NCBI GenBank assembly: GCA_942159475.1
Contig: OW804097.1
Location: 118,604,013-118,668,012, forward strand
Origin: Sthenelais limicola
Lineage: Eukaryota > Annelida > Polychaeta > Phyllodocida > Sigalionidae
Direction: 5' to 3'
Length of the DNA stretch: 64,000 nucleotides
Part shown: one piece after another, positions 35,959-48,500 of the stretch
Position numbering within the stretch: position 1 is the first letter of the stretch
Layout: every line of letters starts with the position of its first letter
The notes under the pieces: model-generated
What the model saw: only the letters and a program-made list of their open reading frames with translations
Databases searched by the model: none
What the model was told of the DNA's origin: nothing
Translations under genes and position numbers: made by a program

Positions 35959-37376
35959 GACGCAGTGACCATGGGAGCAATGGAGCTTCTTTCTTCATCC
36001 ACTAGGGGGCTTGGGTGATGACAAGTCGGGTGAAGCCATAGGATGAAATGCGCTGGAAGCCGTATACAAGATGAGGGCGTGTCTCCATCTATGGCTACCG
36101 GTCCGACTTGGCCTGGGTTGGACACCTTCTGGGAACATACAATGTGGGTGTAGGAGTGTGGGTGTTTGTTATTTAATTCTAAATAATTGACTTTGGCAGT
36201 TAATTGGGTCTGTGTTAGTGGGATGCCCACAAACTTTAAAGGTTCGTGAAATGATGTATCTATCTTATCTGTTATTGTCTTCTCTACTGGATATATGTAT
36301 CCGATTCAGGAAGGTATCCGAAAGAACGAACGCCGACTTTTGTAAGCGGTAAGTCATTGAGTCTGGAGTACCTTCCTGTAATATAAACAGCTTTTCATCG
36401 TAATATTAGGCGATAAAAGCATTGTGATTATGAGTTTATGAGTGAGTCGCAGTAAAGATTATCTTCGTGTTACAAGGATTCACATTCTAATGACGAAATT
36501 TTGCTGGTCAGAATAATTTGTATATTCATTGAATGCCTACATTTCAGGGTTGGGTTTTGTCTTGTAACCCATGACATAGGAAGTAAGGTTGACTGATGTC
36601 TGTCTTAGATGATTTAATATGTACGATTTGGGCGTATTTTAGAGGAGGATCTAGATTCGGACAGCATGCAAACAATATTTAACATCCTTTTTGTCAGTGA
36701 AAGGTCATCTGAATATGTTCTTAGCTTCAGAATTATGCGTTACTCTTATACTGTTCTTTAAAAGAAAAAAAAGGTAAAAGCATACAGGATATATGAATAG
36801 TTCAAATGCCTATATATTTTAATGTACTAATTAAGGGCAGTATTTGACATGGATCTAGATAATAGGAAATGTGATAAACTTATTAAAATCTACTGATCAA
36901 CTACTGCAATTATATAACATTGATACCACTCATAATGACAGGAGCATGTAATAAATGTCTTGGATGCCAATTCCAAATAATTAGCAATCAAGTGATATCA
37001 TTATACAGGTTTAATTCACCATGCAAAAAGGACGTAACAATAACATACACGAAAGCATGAAACTGTTCTTTCCTTTACAAAAGCTGTATTATCGATAGGC
37101 TGGCAGTGTTTATGTCTGTGTCAAAAGGACTTAATGCTTTCATTAGCATTTTTGTATGCCATGAGATCTAACAAGTTTATGCAACGAACCCCTTTCTTAT
37201 CAAACGCTACATCCCTTATCTGATATCATCGACGATATAATGGTTGGCAACATATATGTATTAGCGCTCATTATTGGAAAACGTATATGTAATTCCCAGG
37301 AGGAAATCTACTGACTTTTAATGTGTTAATAACAATTTTGAGAAGATGTTTTAATAATTCATTTTCCGCTGATATA
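35959..37376. other. 3' flank of the LDLa gene; no other gene seen
   Basis: No canonical AATAAA lies close to the stop codon; a candidate is AATAAA within GTAATAAATGTC near 36951. No further exon or repeat is supported. Confidence 0.35.
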
Positions 37377-37600
37377 GGGGTGGACTCGTCAGAAAATGTA
37401 CAATGGGCTGCTCTACACATTTAGTAAATTCTTCTAAATTAGGCTGAAAAATGATAAATTACTTTAGATATATCTGGGTATATTTGGTATTGCGTTGATT
37501 CAAATAATCGGTTCGATTATGTTGTACTGTATTTTGAACCTTGTTTCTCTCCTAAATTTGGGTTATTGAGAGAATTGGTGAAGACGATTCGTACAGTCCT
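37377..37600 (-). mobile_element. Degenerate family A element
   Basis: The interior follows family A in reverse (CTCTACACATTTAGTAAATT, AGATATATCTGGGTATATTT, TGGGTTATTGAGAGAATTGG). Both termini have decayed. This is one of the older copies. Confidence 0.75.
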
Positions 37601-40600
37601 GGGTCTGAAGTCGATTTCGCGGCCGATTTCAGTAGCCCATGGTCGAGTGGACCGACGGGCCTAACCACAATTATGTGTGGCATCCGTGAGGCCTCTGATG
37701 ATGTATAGTCTAGACAGTCTAAGCCCTCGCATACCCACACCAAAATAACAAAAAAACCATGACATGTACAGTTTAGCTTCTAGAGCCCTGTTCTCTGAAA
37801 CCCTAGCAATTTGTGGTGAAGTGAAAATTAATTTATATACAGGGAGAATGGAGATCGGTATCACTGCTGTGGGGCTGAAGCCAGGACTGTGTACATTGTC
37901 TTACGACCTGGCCCATAACTACCTCCCTTCCCGGATTATATTGATGTAAATCTGGTTTTTGAGTGATTGCATGGCAGTCCATTATATAAGTTTACCACTG
38001 CCCCGAATTCTTGTTTGAAAATGAGCTCGATTGGACCTTCATTAAAAAAATGTATTGGTAGATTTGGGGCACATGGTAAAACTCCTGCAACTATTCCTGT
38101 TTAAAAACCCTATGTTTGACAAATTGTATACATGCCCCGTCCTGATCTTGTTTAATTGTGGGCTCTATAGTCTTGATTGGATAAATCGAATTATGATAAT
38201 TGTGAACACATGTATCATATCTACTTGTTTTTTTTGTCGGAGGCGTGCGTTGCAAAAAGGTGTTTAATGTGGCGGGGAAAGCGTAAAGAATAAAATTCGT
38301 ATGAATGTATAATATTGTGGCATTTTAATGGGTGTTTCAACGTGTTTTCACATTCGAATATAAGTAGGAACATCTAGATTATCTCACTACTAGGCCTATA
38401 ACTCTGCCATATTATTTTGTAGCTATATATGACATTTACCGGCGATTACGAAATCATGTTTAAATGCTTGGGATATTTAAATTGCCTCTTGTTCCCTTAG
38501 AGACAGAATATAACCCAATTTACACCCAGTGTTAGTTTGATTAACAGGTTTGAAAGGTTGTGAATATGGGGTCAAAATGATGTAGACGAGTTCGATGCAA
38601 TAGAAAGATTCGAAAATCCAGGAATGAGTTCTAATGGCTCAGCGATTCGCCATTAAAATGCTTGCCCATGCAAAGTGGGGAAAATGCGGACATAGAAATA
38701 GACTTTTTGAGGGACTGAGAATGAGAAAGACGATGAGCTTACTAAAACTAATGTTGCAAATTTGGGAGAACCAAATGTGAGTGAGAGGGAATTTAAGAAT
38801 CGTGAACGCGATGGTCGCATAAAATTTAGCTTGAGTGCAAATACATATAATTATGCGAAGGAGACGGAGAGTTTCGCCAATGTATTTAATCAAATGGGAT
38901 CCTTCACGAAAGGTTTTTAGCATAAACTTTCAGGTTTTTCCAACAAAAAATTAGCAAGGTTTTGACACGGTTACATAAACATTAACAGATAGGGACTATT
39001 GAAAGATATTTCATAGCTCAAATATAAATTGTTGTGTTTGATTTAGTTCATGTCCGCCCTTTGATTAGTACATCTGCTCACAAAACGTGTACACCAGTAA
39101 GAGCTAGTAAGGAAAGATAGTGCTGCCGATAGTTGTTACATCCATCAGTACTATACATGTAATACCCGGATATTAACAATAATATTCGTACAAATGTCGA
39201 GTTTACACGTTTGTAGACTGTCATTTCACAACCTCGGCTCCATTACATTCCGGTTGATCTGCTAAATTTGAGTGGTCGTGAGGACAAGGGAAAAAACTAA
39301 AACATTAAAATATCGAAGGAGATGGGTTTTTTTTCCTGTCGGACCATACTAAATTTATTTCCCTCTCCCATCTCCATCTCCAACTGAGTCATTCGGTTAA
39401 AAAGACCCAGTCGACTGTTAATCAACAAGAATTTAAAGGGATTGGTGTAGTTCGAGCTGAAATAAATGTAACAGGATTGGTTGCGTCTAGTCGAATGACT
39501 CGATCGAGAGGCTGTCAGTCCGATCGAGGTATTTCTGCAATTCGTATGAGTCGGTGCATTAGCATTTATCACGAGTTCCGTGGCCCTGGCGTTGGAAGAA
39601 AATGTGTGTTAATTAGACGACGATGGGGTGAATTGTCGCAGAATTAGAAGCTGAGGGAAACATGGAATTATTTAAAGGTTAGAGGCTTCAGGTTTCTCAT
39701 GGCAAGTGGTGCCTGGTTCTAGATACACTCTCTTCAACCACTTATTTTTCCAACTCAAAACCTTAGTTTCCTGTTTACAAGTTATACCTATTGTTAACCG
39801 TTAGACAAGAAACAATTGGGCTAATTTGTATGACCCAGGATACCACGAGACAAGGACTGTTTTAATTAATACTTGGATTAAATCAGCATTTAAAAAAAAC
39901 ATCTGGGACAATTTATAATTAAAAAGACATCATTAATCTGTATATTAAAATGATATAGGCGATGCATTCTCACTTCGGTTGAGATTCGGATTCAAACACT
40001 TATTTATTGTTTATGAAAGTGAACGTTGCTTAGATCTATATATATGCATCTGTATTTGTGAAATGAATAGGCGTGTGAGACATCAAGCATGATGCAGCTG
40101 GGGTTTATCGCCTAGAAACCCTTTATCTTAAGGGGCAGATTGTCTCTGCAGAATGGGTACATGAACCATTGTAATTAGGTATAGATCTGTGTCCCAGTAT
40201 ACTGCCATTATCTCGACTCCCAAATGTTTCGTTTTGAGCAGGTATTGAAAATGTGAAAAGCTGACCTTTCATGGTGACGCATATGGGTCCGAATGTTTGA
40301 AACAAAAGCCTGAAAATACAACGATATGTTAATCATGTTTAAATCAATGCTGATGCTAAATACCACTCTATGCTGATCTGTGACAATTGAGAATTGTATA
40401 ATCGAATGTTACCCCTCCTGTCTTTCTCAGATAATTTGTTTATTAGCTTGTTAAATAATATATTGTCACTATCCATTAAATACTAGAAGCGGGTAAATAG
40501 GACGAGGTAAAACGACGCTTTTGCCCAAACAAAATGGCGGTGATTGTCCAGGACATTGCTGATACAAAAAGATGCTTTTCCTATAGGTAATTTTTCGTTA

Positions 40601-42264
40601 AGAAAAGCATCCAATACATCACCAAATGATAGCCAATGAGTTAAGTTCTTATTTCCAACGACTTAAAATTAAATGCTACATCGGTGGACAATCCTGTCAG
40701 TTCTTCATGAAATGTATATTTTTGTATATAATGTTATACATATATATTCTTATTCTCCAAAAGAGCGTTACTCAGTGACATCTTGTGCGACCTACCGTAC
40801 GTACGTTGATAAACTGTCATTATAGTTCAGACTTGTCTTGTTGCCATCTGTACACATATATATTAACAAACAAACTTTGGTTATCTATAATGAACTAAAA
40901 TCGTGTAAGATATTATGATTCAGTAGATACAAAGGGCTCATCAATGTGCGTTGAAACTATGCTGAAACTACATAATGGTTCGGACGAAAACAATTATGAC
41001 GACCCTGCCTGCCTGTGACCAAGAGGTGTAAATCAAGTGATTTCCCGTAATCGGGCTAATTATTGGAATAGGAATAAACAGGAAATAAATCAATTTTCGA
41101 GCATTACTTGTTAGATTTACTTTTCCTTCCGTATTTATTAATCCCAGTGGCAAATGCGACAATAAGTTTCTTCCTGAAGCATATTATTTGAACCCTACAT
41201 TAGAAGTTGTCAGTCAACTGGAGAAATAAAGTGCATTTTTATACGTATTTTATATGAAACAACGTATCGATAGAGTGGGATAGGCCTATGTTGTAAATGT
41301 GCGTATGTATACCATTGAGTGGTATACGCAACCCCGCCAGCTGAACCACCAGCAGTGCTTTTGGGGAAAGTCTACAAACTGGCTTTAAAATGTTTTCTTT
41401 TAGATCATTCCAGGCCAATATACTAGTTCAGTTAACTAACGCGTTGGTTGAAGGAGCGTGGATATTGCTCGAGTTGCGTTATCTTAAACAATATTTAGAT
41501 TAAAGCTACATTCTCAGCTAAAAATATAAATTCTCTATTTTGTGGTCTTTTCATTTCCCGACGATCTGAAATTCATCAAAATAAGAATATTAAAATGGTT
41601 TGGCCTGTTCCTAATTGTATGAAACCAAATAATCTTCTGAATTATTCCTTTTGGTGTACACCAAAATCTCAGTATTTTCAATATTGCTCTTTCATCTTCT
41701 TAAAGCTAGAGTTGTTGATAAGATTGAAAATATCAGTCATTTAGGCTAGCTCATTACACTTTCCGTTTTATCCCATATCAGTACTGCTGTCAGAAGATCA
41801 GAAAAATAAAGAAATTATGAAAATTCGGTGGGAAAGCCATGATTCATGAAAAACAGGAAATGTCCTCGTTTCCCCCTTCATTTTCAATACTATAATTGTT
41901 CCTTCTTCTGCTAATAATCACTAATAAAGTGTAGTGAACCGCAGATTTGTGGGCACTATTTGGCGAAAGAGAACTACACATTACACATGATGTATCACTT
42001 GGCGGTTAGGATTCAACATCAGGTATAAAAGACTGCATGACAGAATAGCGTAGAGAAATACCACAATTTTTAAATATTGGGCTTTGCGGTGTGCAATATA
42101 TTTCAAACCGGGCATTTAGTCATAATAAATTATGTTGGACCACTATTTCATCCCCCATCCCCCACCCCACCCACTTTCCAGGACAAACTATCCGCAAGTA
42201 TACGCATTGGATGGCTTCGTATCAAGAGGAACAACTCTTTTTAACTACATGATTTACTGTTGAG
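37601..42264. other. 4.7 kb between two convergent genes; no gene seen
   Basis: Only short open frames without motifs, and no inverted-repeat element that I can define. The LDLa gene ends to the left and CHAF1B ends to the right, so the genes converge here. Confidence 0.4.
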
Positions 42265-42266
42265 GT

Positions 42267-42272
42267 TTTATT
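42267..42272 (-). terminator. CHAF1B: Candidate poly-A signal of CHAF1B
   Basis: TTTATT on the plus strand is AATAAA on the minus strand, about 270 nt after the CHAF1B stop codon. It is the nearest canonical hexamer that I found in the right orientation. Confidence 0.4.
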
Positions 42273-42539
42273 GATGATTCGGGAGCAAGTTTTGTGGTTT
42301 TACGCGAAGGCAAAAACGAGCGACATATTCATAAGAGAGAATTCTATACATGTATACAACCTAAGTGTTAAGCTACGAAAATAAAGACTTCAAAAATAAA
42401 TCCAGGCGTTATTTTACAGTCAGCATAAGCCAAGAAACCAATATTGATAAGTCGATTCCTGTCTGATTATAATAGCAATATAAATACAGGACTTATTACC
42501 GCGGCCCATAACTAATTTCGAGGATACTAAATAAACGTT

Positions 42540-45500
42540 CTAGGAAGGAAACTTTTCCAGGGTTGTCACTGTTATTCGTCTTTTCCCAGATTTGTCCTCC
42601 GAGCTTGGTGTGTTTATTTTGCTGCTAGCAGTGCTTGATGACGTAGATCCAAGAGCAGACGATTCTTTGCTTTCAGATCCGTCCGGTTTGACATCACTGC
42701 CATCTCTTGTTTCTTCCAGAACAAGGTTCAGGTCAGATTCTTCGTCTGATATATCAGCTGATGGTTCCTCCACCTATATAGATATAAAAATAAAACTGAT
42801 GTTTCTAAAAGTAGTATTGGTCGGAGGAAAATCAATGCAAGTGAAAAGGCCCAAACTTTCACGCTAACTACATGGTAACCTATCAAGTAAAGTCTTCTAG
42901 GGAATTCCATTAACAGTGTGTTGTGGTTAAAATCGGGGAAACCCAATCGTACGGATACTTCTTCAGTTTTCATCACATGCTCGTTGATTCAACCAAAATA
43001 TGGCGTAAATTCAGTTCAGGGGTTCTATCACACAGGATATTATTTCAGGTAGAAAACAAGGGGCAAATGTCCCAATTAAAGGACCGTCACTGCCATGAGT
43101 TTATTTATCAAAGCTAATATTGAACGAAGAATTGTGTCCAATATCTGGCGAGGCACACAAATGGCAAGAAAGCTTCATGTATGTAAAGGATTCTGTCTCG
43201 CAATACAAATGTGATAGCGTGAGCATATGAAACCATGAGTCCTGTACTAAACTATGGCTCACATACTTTATTACCTTAGACCATACCGTATATAAAGCGG
43301 AGCTGCCACGATTGCTCGTGTAAAAAATGTAAACCCAACCAGAATGGAACTGATTGGGAATAGCAGGAAGAGTCAAATCCTCATTGTGTACCTCATATGC
43401 AAAGTTGTTTATATTGTAGTTAGATACAATATTTTAAAGTCCGAGTACGCTATGAGGGTCAATTGGAAGATCTGCAGGTTGCAGATAGTGTATTCTGATT
43501 TCGATGTACATGTACTTTGAAATAAAAACTATATATAATATATAGCATTGTATGAACAAAGGATGACTAGGACTATCACTAACTACTGATTGCCATCATG
43601 ATTTATCGTAATAATTTACCCTTTCCAGCGTAGTAACTTGAATTCGGCGGGCGGCTTTAGTACTAGTTGGTGTGTTTCCCGTCCCTTTCTTCGCAGTTGT
43701 AGATGCGAAGTGGGGAGAAGTTGGACAATCGGCAACACTTAAGGTCTCCACTGTCATCCGCCGTTTAGGAGTGCTTTAGGAAAAACATAGAAATAAAATA
43801 TTGAAGTATGGCTCTACGGTGATGAAAGAGTGAGGCCTTAAAAATGCCAGGGGGGCTAAAATGTAATCCCATTTCAAATATGATGCGACTGTAGAAGAAA
43901 TAAGCGTTTGAATGCAGTCGATTAAATAAATCTAAGTCAAAAGTCTAAATATAAATCAAATGAAGAATGGCGTTAATGGTCTTAGTTTAGAATGACAAAT
44001 TGCACCTTTTGGAGCTGACGGATTTTGGAGTTGATGTCGCATCCCTGCTTGAAGGGGTTTTGACAACGGTGGGGTTGTTTTGAGCTTCTGACCGTTTAGG
44101 GGATGAAGATGCAGCGGCAGTTTCGACTTCCATCTCTTCGGTGCCTTCTGCCTTTTGGTTCTGTAATAAAAAGAACATTATAAATATATTGGGGGATACA
44201 AGGTGACTAGGCGGTCTAAAGCGCTGGTTTGGGACGTCTTACCCACAGGCAATAGACCAGTCCAATGAGTGCATGTTTTCGTAAATGTTTTAAAAAACAT
44301 TTAAATATTAGAGACAGACCTATGGTATAAAATAATGGATTCTCAACTTCAGCCTGGTTTCTTCACTTTTTTGCTGTTATACATAAACACCCAATTGTCA
44401 GGTTTGCTATTATAGGAAATAGCGTAAAAGCTTGCAAATTGCCTCAAATATATTCCGAAAGAAATATCATTTCACATAGCAAATTTTTCCAAAATCTCTC
44501 AACGTATACGATCCTTAAATATACTACCTCTGAATCAGTTTTAGCTTTCTCCTTCCCAGATTTATCTTTCTTGTGTTTTTTCTTCATTTTCTTCTCTCTG
44601 ATGTCAGCCGTTCGTTGTTCAGCTATCTGTTCTCTTGTCTTGGTTTTGACGACCTGCGTCTTGTATGGCGAGCCAAGCTCGTCAGCAGAAAATGTGACGA
44701 TCGTACAATAGCCGTCCGTGGAGGATATAATCAACACTCGTCCATCAGGAGACCTACAGATAAAACAAGGAATCAGGCACTTGTGGGTTTTTTTGGACGT
44801 TTTTATTTTCTGACAGGATTTTTTTTTTCAGAAATAACCGTCGCTGACATTTAGCGTTCTTATAGATTATCTGCAGACATATCTTTTAATATTTCATCGT
44901 AATTTACAAAAAGATGAATTTAACTAAATTGTGGATTAATATACATTTGCCAAAGGTACATATTGTCCTGTCAAACGTAGTGCTAAGTGACAAACTGATC
45001 TATTCCCCTTAGTATAATAATGTTGAATGGAAATCAAGACGTTTGTGGAATTTAGAGATGAATCAAATTTTTATGACTTTCGGGTGTCTTAAATAATTAA
45101 ACTATATGCCAAAATTGCTATAAACTTTATTACATGTGTTTTCAAGGAACCATTCGCAAAATGAGATACGCGGTTGACAAGGCAAAATTATGTGGGTTTA
45201 TTTTGGTGTGAAATGGAGCCAATATATTCTATTACCATCATACGATTAATATATATGAGTATATATGGTTATATTATGATGGACTCACATTCTACAGCTG
45301 GACACCTGAATGGACTAACGAACACTGGTTACCAAGGGTTACTCCCGCCAGTGATTTGAACACTCACTCTAATGCTGACCAACGCAGTGGGCAGTCGTGT
45401 GTTTCCTGCTTGAGATTTTTTTTATAGATATTGATATAGACATATAATATATATGTGTGTGGTTTTTTATGTGTGTGGTTTTTTATGTGTGCATACTGAT

Positions 45501-48500
45501 GGATTCAGAACCATCAGATGGGACAGAGATTCTCTTGATTAGAGTAATGAAATAATTTATGTATGACGTGAAACAATTTTTTCCAAGAACAGGAAAGTAT
45601 CCGATAGGAAACAATCGCTTGCATTAACTTGTAGAATGTGTCTATATTGAGGGACTTACCATGAAAGATCACTGATCTGATGGTAATGTATGTTAGAAAT
45701 GAACGCAAAGGGTACAGCCTGTTGCGTATCATAAAGTAATACTGAATCCTCACTGGCGACGGCGTATACCATTCTGTATGGTAACCTAGAATAGATTGAT
45801 GTCATTTTAAAATAAATCCTAATGGCAAAAACAGAGGTAACACATACTGGTAATCAGTTACAGTTAAAGGTGTCACAATATTTAGACAGCCAATAACATT
45901 CATCTAAACGGACCCCTCTGAGCATGATTCACAAATGGTTGATTATACTAGATGAAATGCAAAATACTTTCATCGCCTCGTTTACATATAATAAGGGTAA
46001 TTACCGTATTCAATTTTATCCTTAGTTTAGATACATTTCATCTTTCCATGTTATACTTTAAAGTTATAATAAAGGCGAAATTGAATCAAAACGATATACA
46101 TGTATATCACATTATATTAACCATTGGACTAGTCTACTTACGCAAATAGAGTTTCATATTTTTCCCATTCTGTCCTTGTATCCTCGTTCTCTTTATCTTC
46201 CTCTGAATTGTCTGTCGTAAACAATGCAACAAATATTTTAGAATTTTGAGAGACTTACCCTACCCGTTAGGTCGTAAGTTGAATTAAAATTATGATATTT
46301 TCGAGGCAACTCGAGGGGTTGCAGGAAAACATTATAAATAGTATCAAGGCTGCTTTTCGACAGCTCTAGTCATTAAGCTCGTAATTTTATTCATTAAACT
46401 TGTAAATCGAATAAATATAAAGGGCATTTCGTAATTTAGTAGGAAATTAAATCTGATCGTTTTCACCTTTTAGATCTCTGGGAACTTTCCTCAGTTGGTA
46501 AAGAATAGGATTACATCGCGCAACAATGGTAGCTTTCTTTGCCCCAGGAAGGTATAAAACTGGCCTGCAAAGGAACAAAAATAATGAAATTTTCGATAGA
46601 GGTGGTTTACGGTTACATACTATTCATACATAAATTATGACAAACAAAAGATTGAGAAGAAATTCCCGCTAGATTTGCATGGAGATTTGAAGCTACCATA
46701 TAATCAGAGAAATTAGGGAGACCAGGGACCGCGCTTTATTTCTTGACTTGTGATGCGAAATTGTTAATAGAATTTGCCTTACAAATTCGTTGGAGCATAG
46801 AAAATGTTTGCATTTCTAAGAACTAATCACACTGAACAAGGAGCGAGGACTTATTCTTTTTTCCTCGCAAGTGAGAAAAAATTATTCTTATACAAAATAT
46901 GAATCTTAAAGTGACTCTTCTCGCTGTTCTGGGCTAGAATCATGAGTAACGGAAATTCTTCCCAATAGTCTAGTATGTTGTGCGTCTGAACCTCCCTAAC
47001 AAATCCCTGGAGATGCGGAAATTATATATTTCATATTTTAACAGATATTTTACAGTGAAGAGAGGGAATTTATTTATAGCAGCCGTTGTCAATTTGGGTG
47101 AGCGACCGTTGTGGTAAGTGAAGTTGTCATGCGCAGTAGGTCACAGGAGAGGTTCCTCCAGTCAGCGTGAACTGACTCAGTTTGGCTAGTGTAACCACAA
47201 GCTGACCGGGAAACTGACAAGGTTTTGTGATGCGTTTTTTAAAGTTAGGAAGAATGTCCAAATGATACATTTAATGTAAAAGTGAATCAGCAAGGGAAAG
47301 GGCTAAATTAGAACAAAAAAGTAGGCATGACACTGGCTATTTTGCGATTTGAACTAGATTGACAGTTCTCCTAAACCACATTGTGACCTAGTTCTATGAA
47401 TTCAAACCACCATGGAGGCGGTGCAGTGACGAGTGAGGCAAGTTACAAAAGGATTGTATTTTCACAGCAAATGGGAAAGCTAAAAGAAAAATAAGATTGT
47501 GATAGGACTAAGAAGGTTTGATTTAGTTGTTGAGTACATTTTCAAGGTGATTTTCGACTACTCCCAAACCTATGTTTTTAACTATCTTAGCCACTTACTG
47601 TATAGTGACGGATTTTGGTTCGGATTAAATCCCTCCTCGCAAACATACCGTATTTGATGTAATGAATAGTGTACATTATTAACGGACACATGTATAGCAT
47701 CTCTAGGAGTCATGAATAGTACAGTAACTATTGATATATTACAACCTACACAACCAAATGGGAAAAGGTAACTCAATCTACCAAAGTATTTTGGAAAAGT
47801 TTCTTCCATATGCCTTCATGGTCCGCATAACCTGGAGCAGCGTGTGCAAAAAAATTATGGTACAGAGCTCAGGATGCCAGTTGGGTTGAGGAAAATTTAT
47901 GGAACTCTTTGAGAGAGGTTTGGGATGATAGAACATATAGAAGAAATTGTAGAATAGATGTTTGTTGTGGTCTCAATGCCCTAGGTTCTCAGTGAGGCGC
48001 ATCAAAACCTCCTATAACCCTAGACACTATGTTAGGCCCATACATATTATGTTTCCAGAAATCCCCAATATATTTCTATTTTTTTAAATACAGGTTCTAT
48101 AAATATCTTTATATCAGACCTTAGAAATAGGTTTGGTTCTAAAGTTTTAAGTGATTAAATCATTAAAGTGCAGAAAATCATTTTCTTAAAAGTGTCCATG
48201 CTATAGGCCTTCTTCAATGTCCAGGCCTATAGCCATGTAGAGGGCTCAGTGCCGTTGGACTTGGGACCCTCCCGGCAACTTGGGAAGGGTGCCCCTACAC
48301 TCTCTCAGGGAGTAGATCCCGGTCTGAAGTTCCATCTGTGAGTACAGATGGAATACAAGCTCAGGGAGCACTCAGTCTCAGGGATTAATGGATGTAGCCT
48401 GACGGATCTCCCTCACTCCTGAGACGGCCAGGTTGAGGAGTGGCCACATATGCTGCCAGTCCCTGGCCCTACATAGGCTGATATAATTATATCGTCACAT

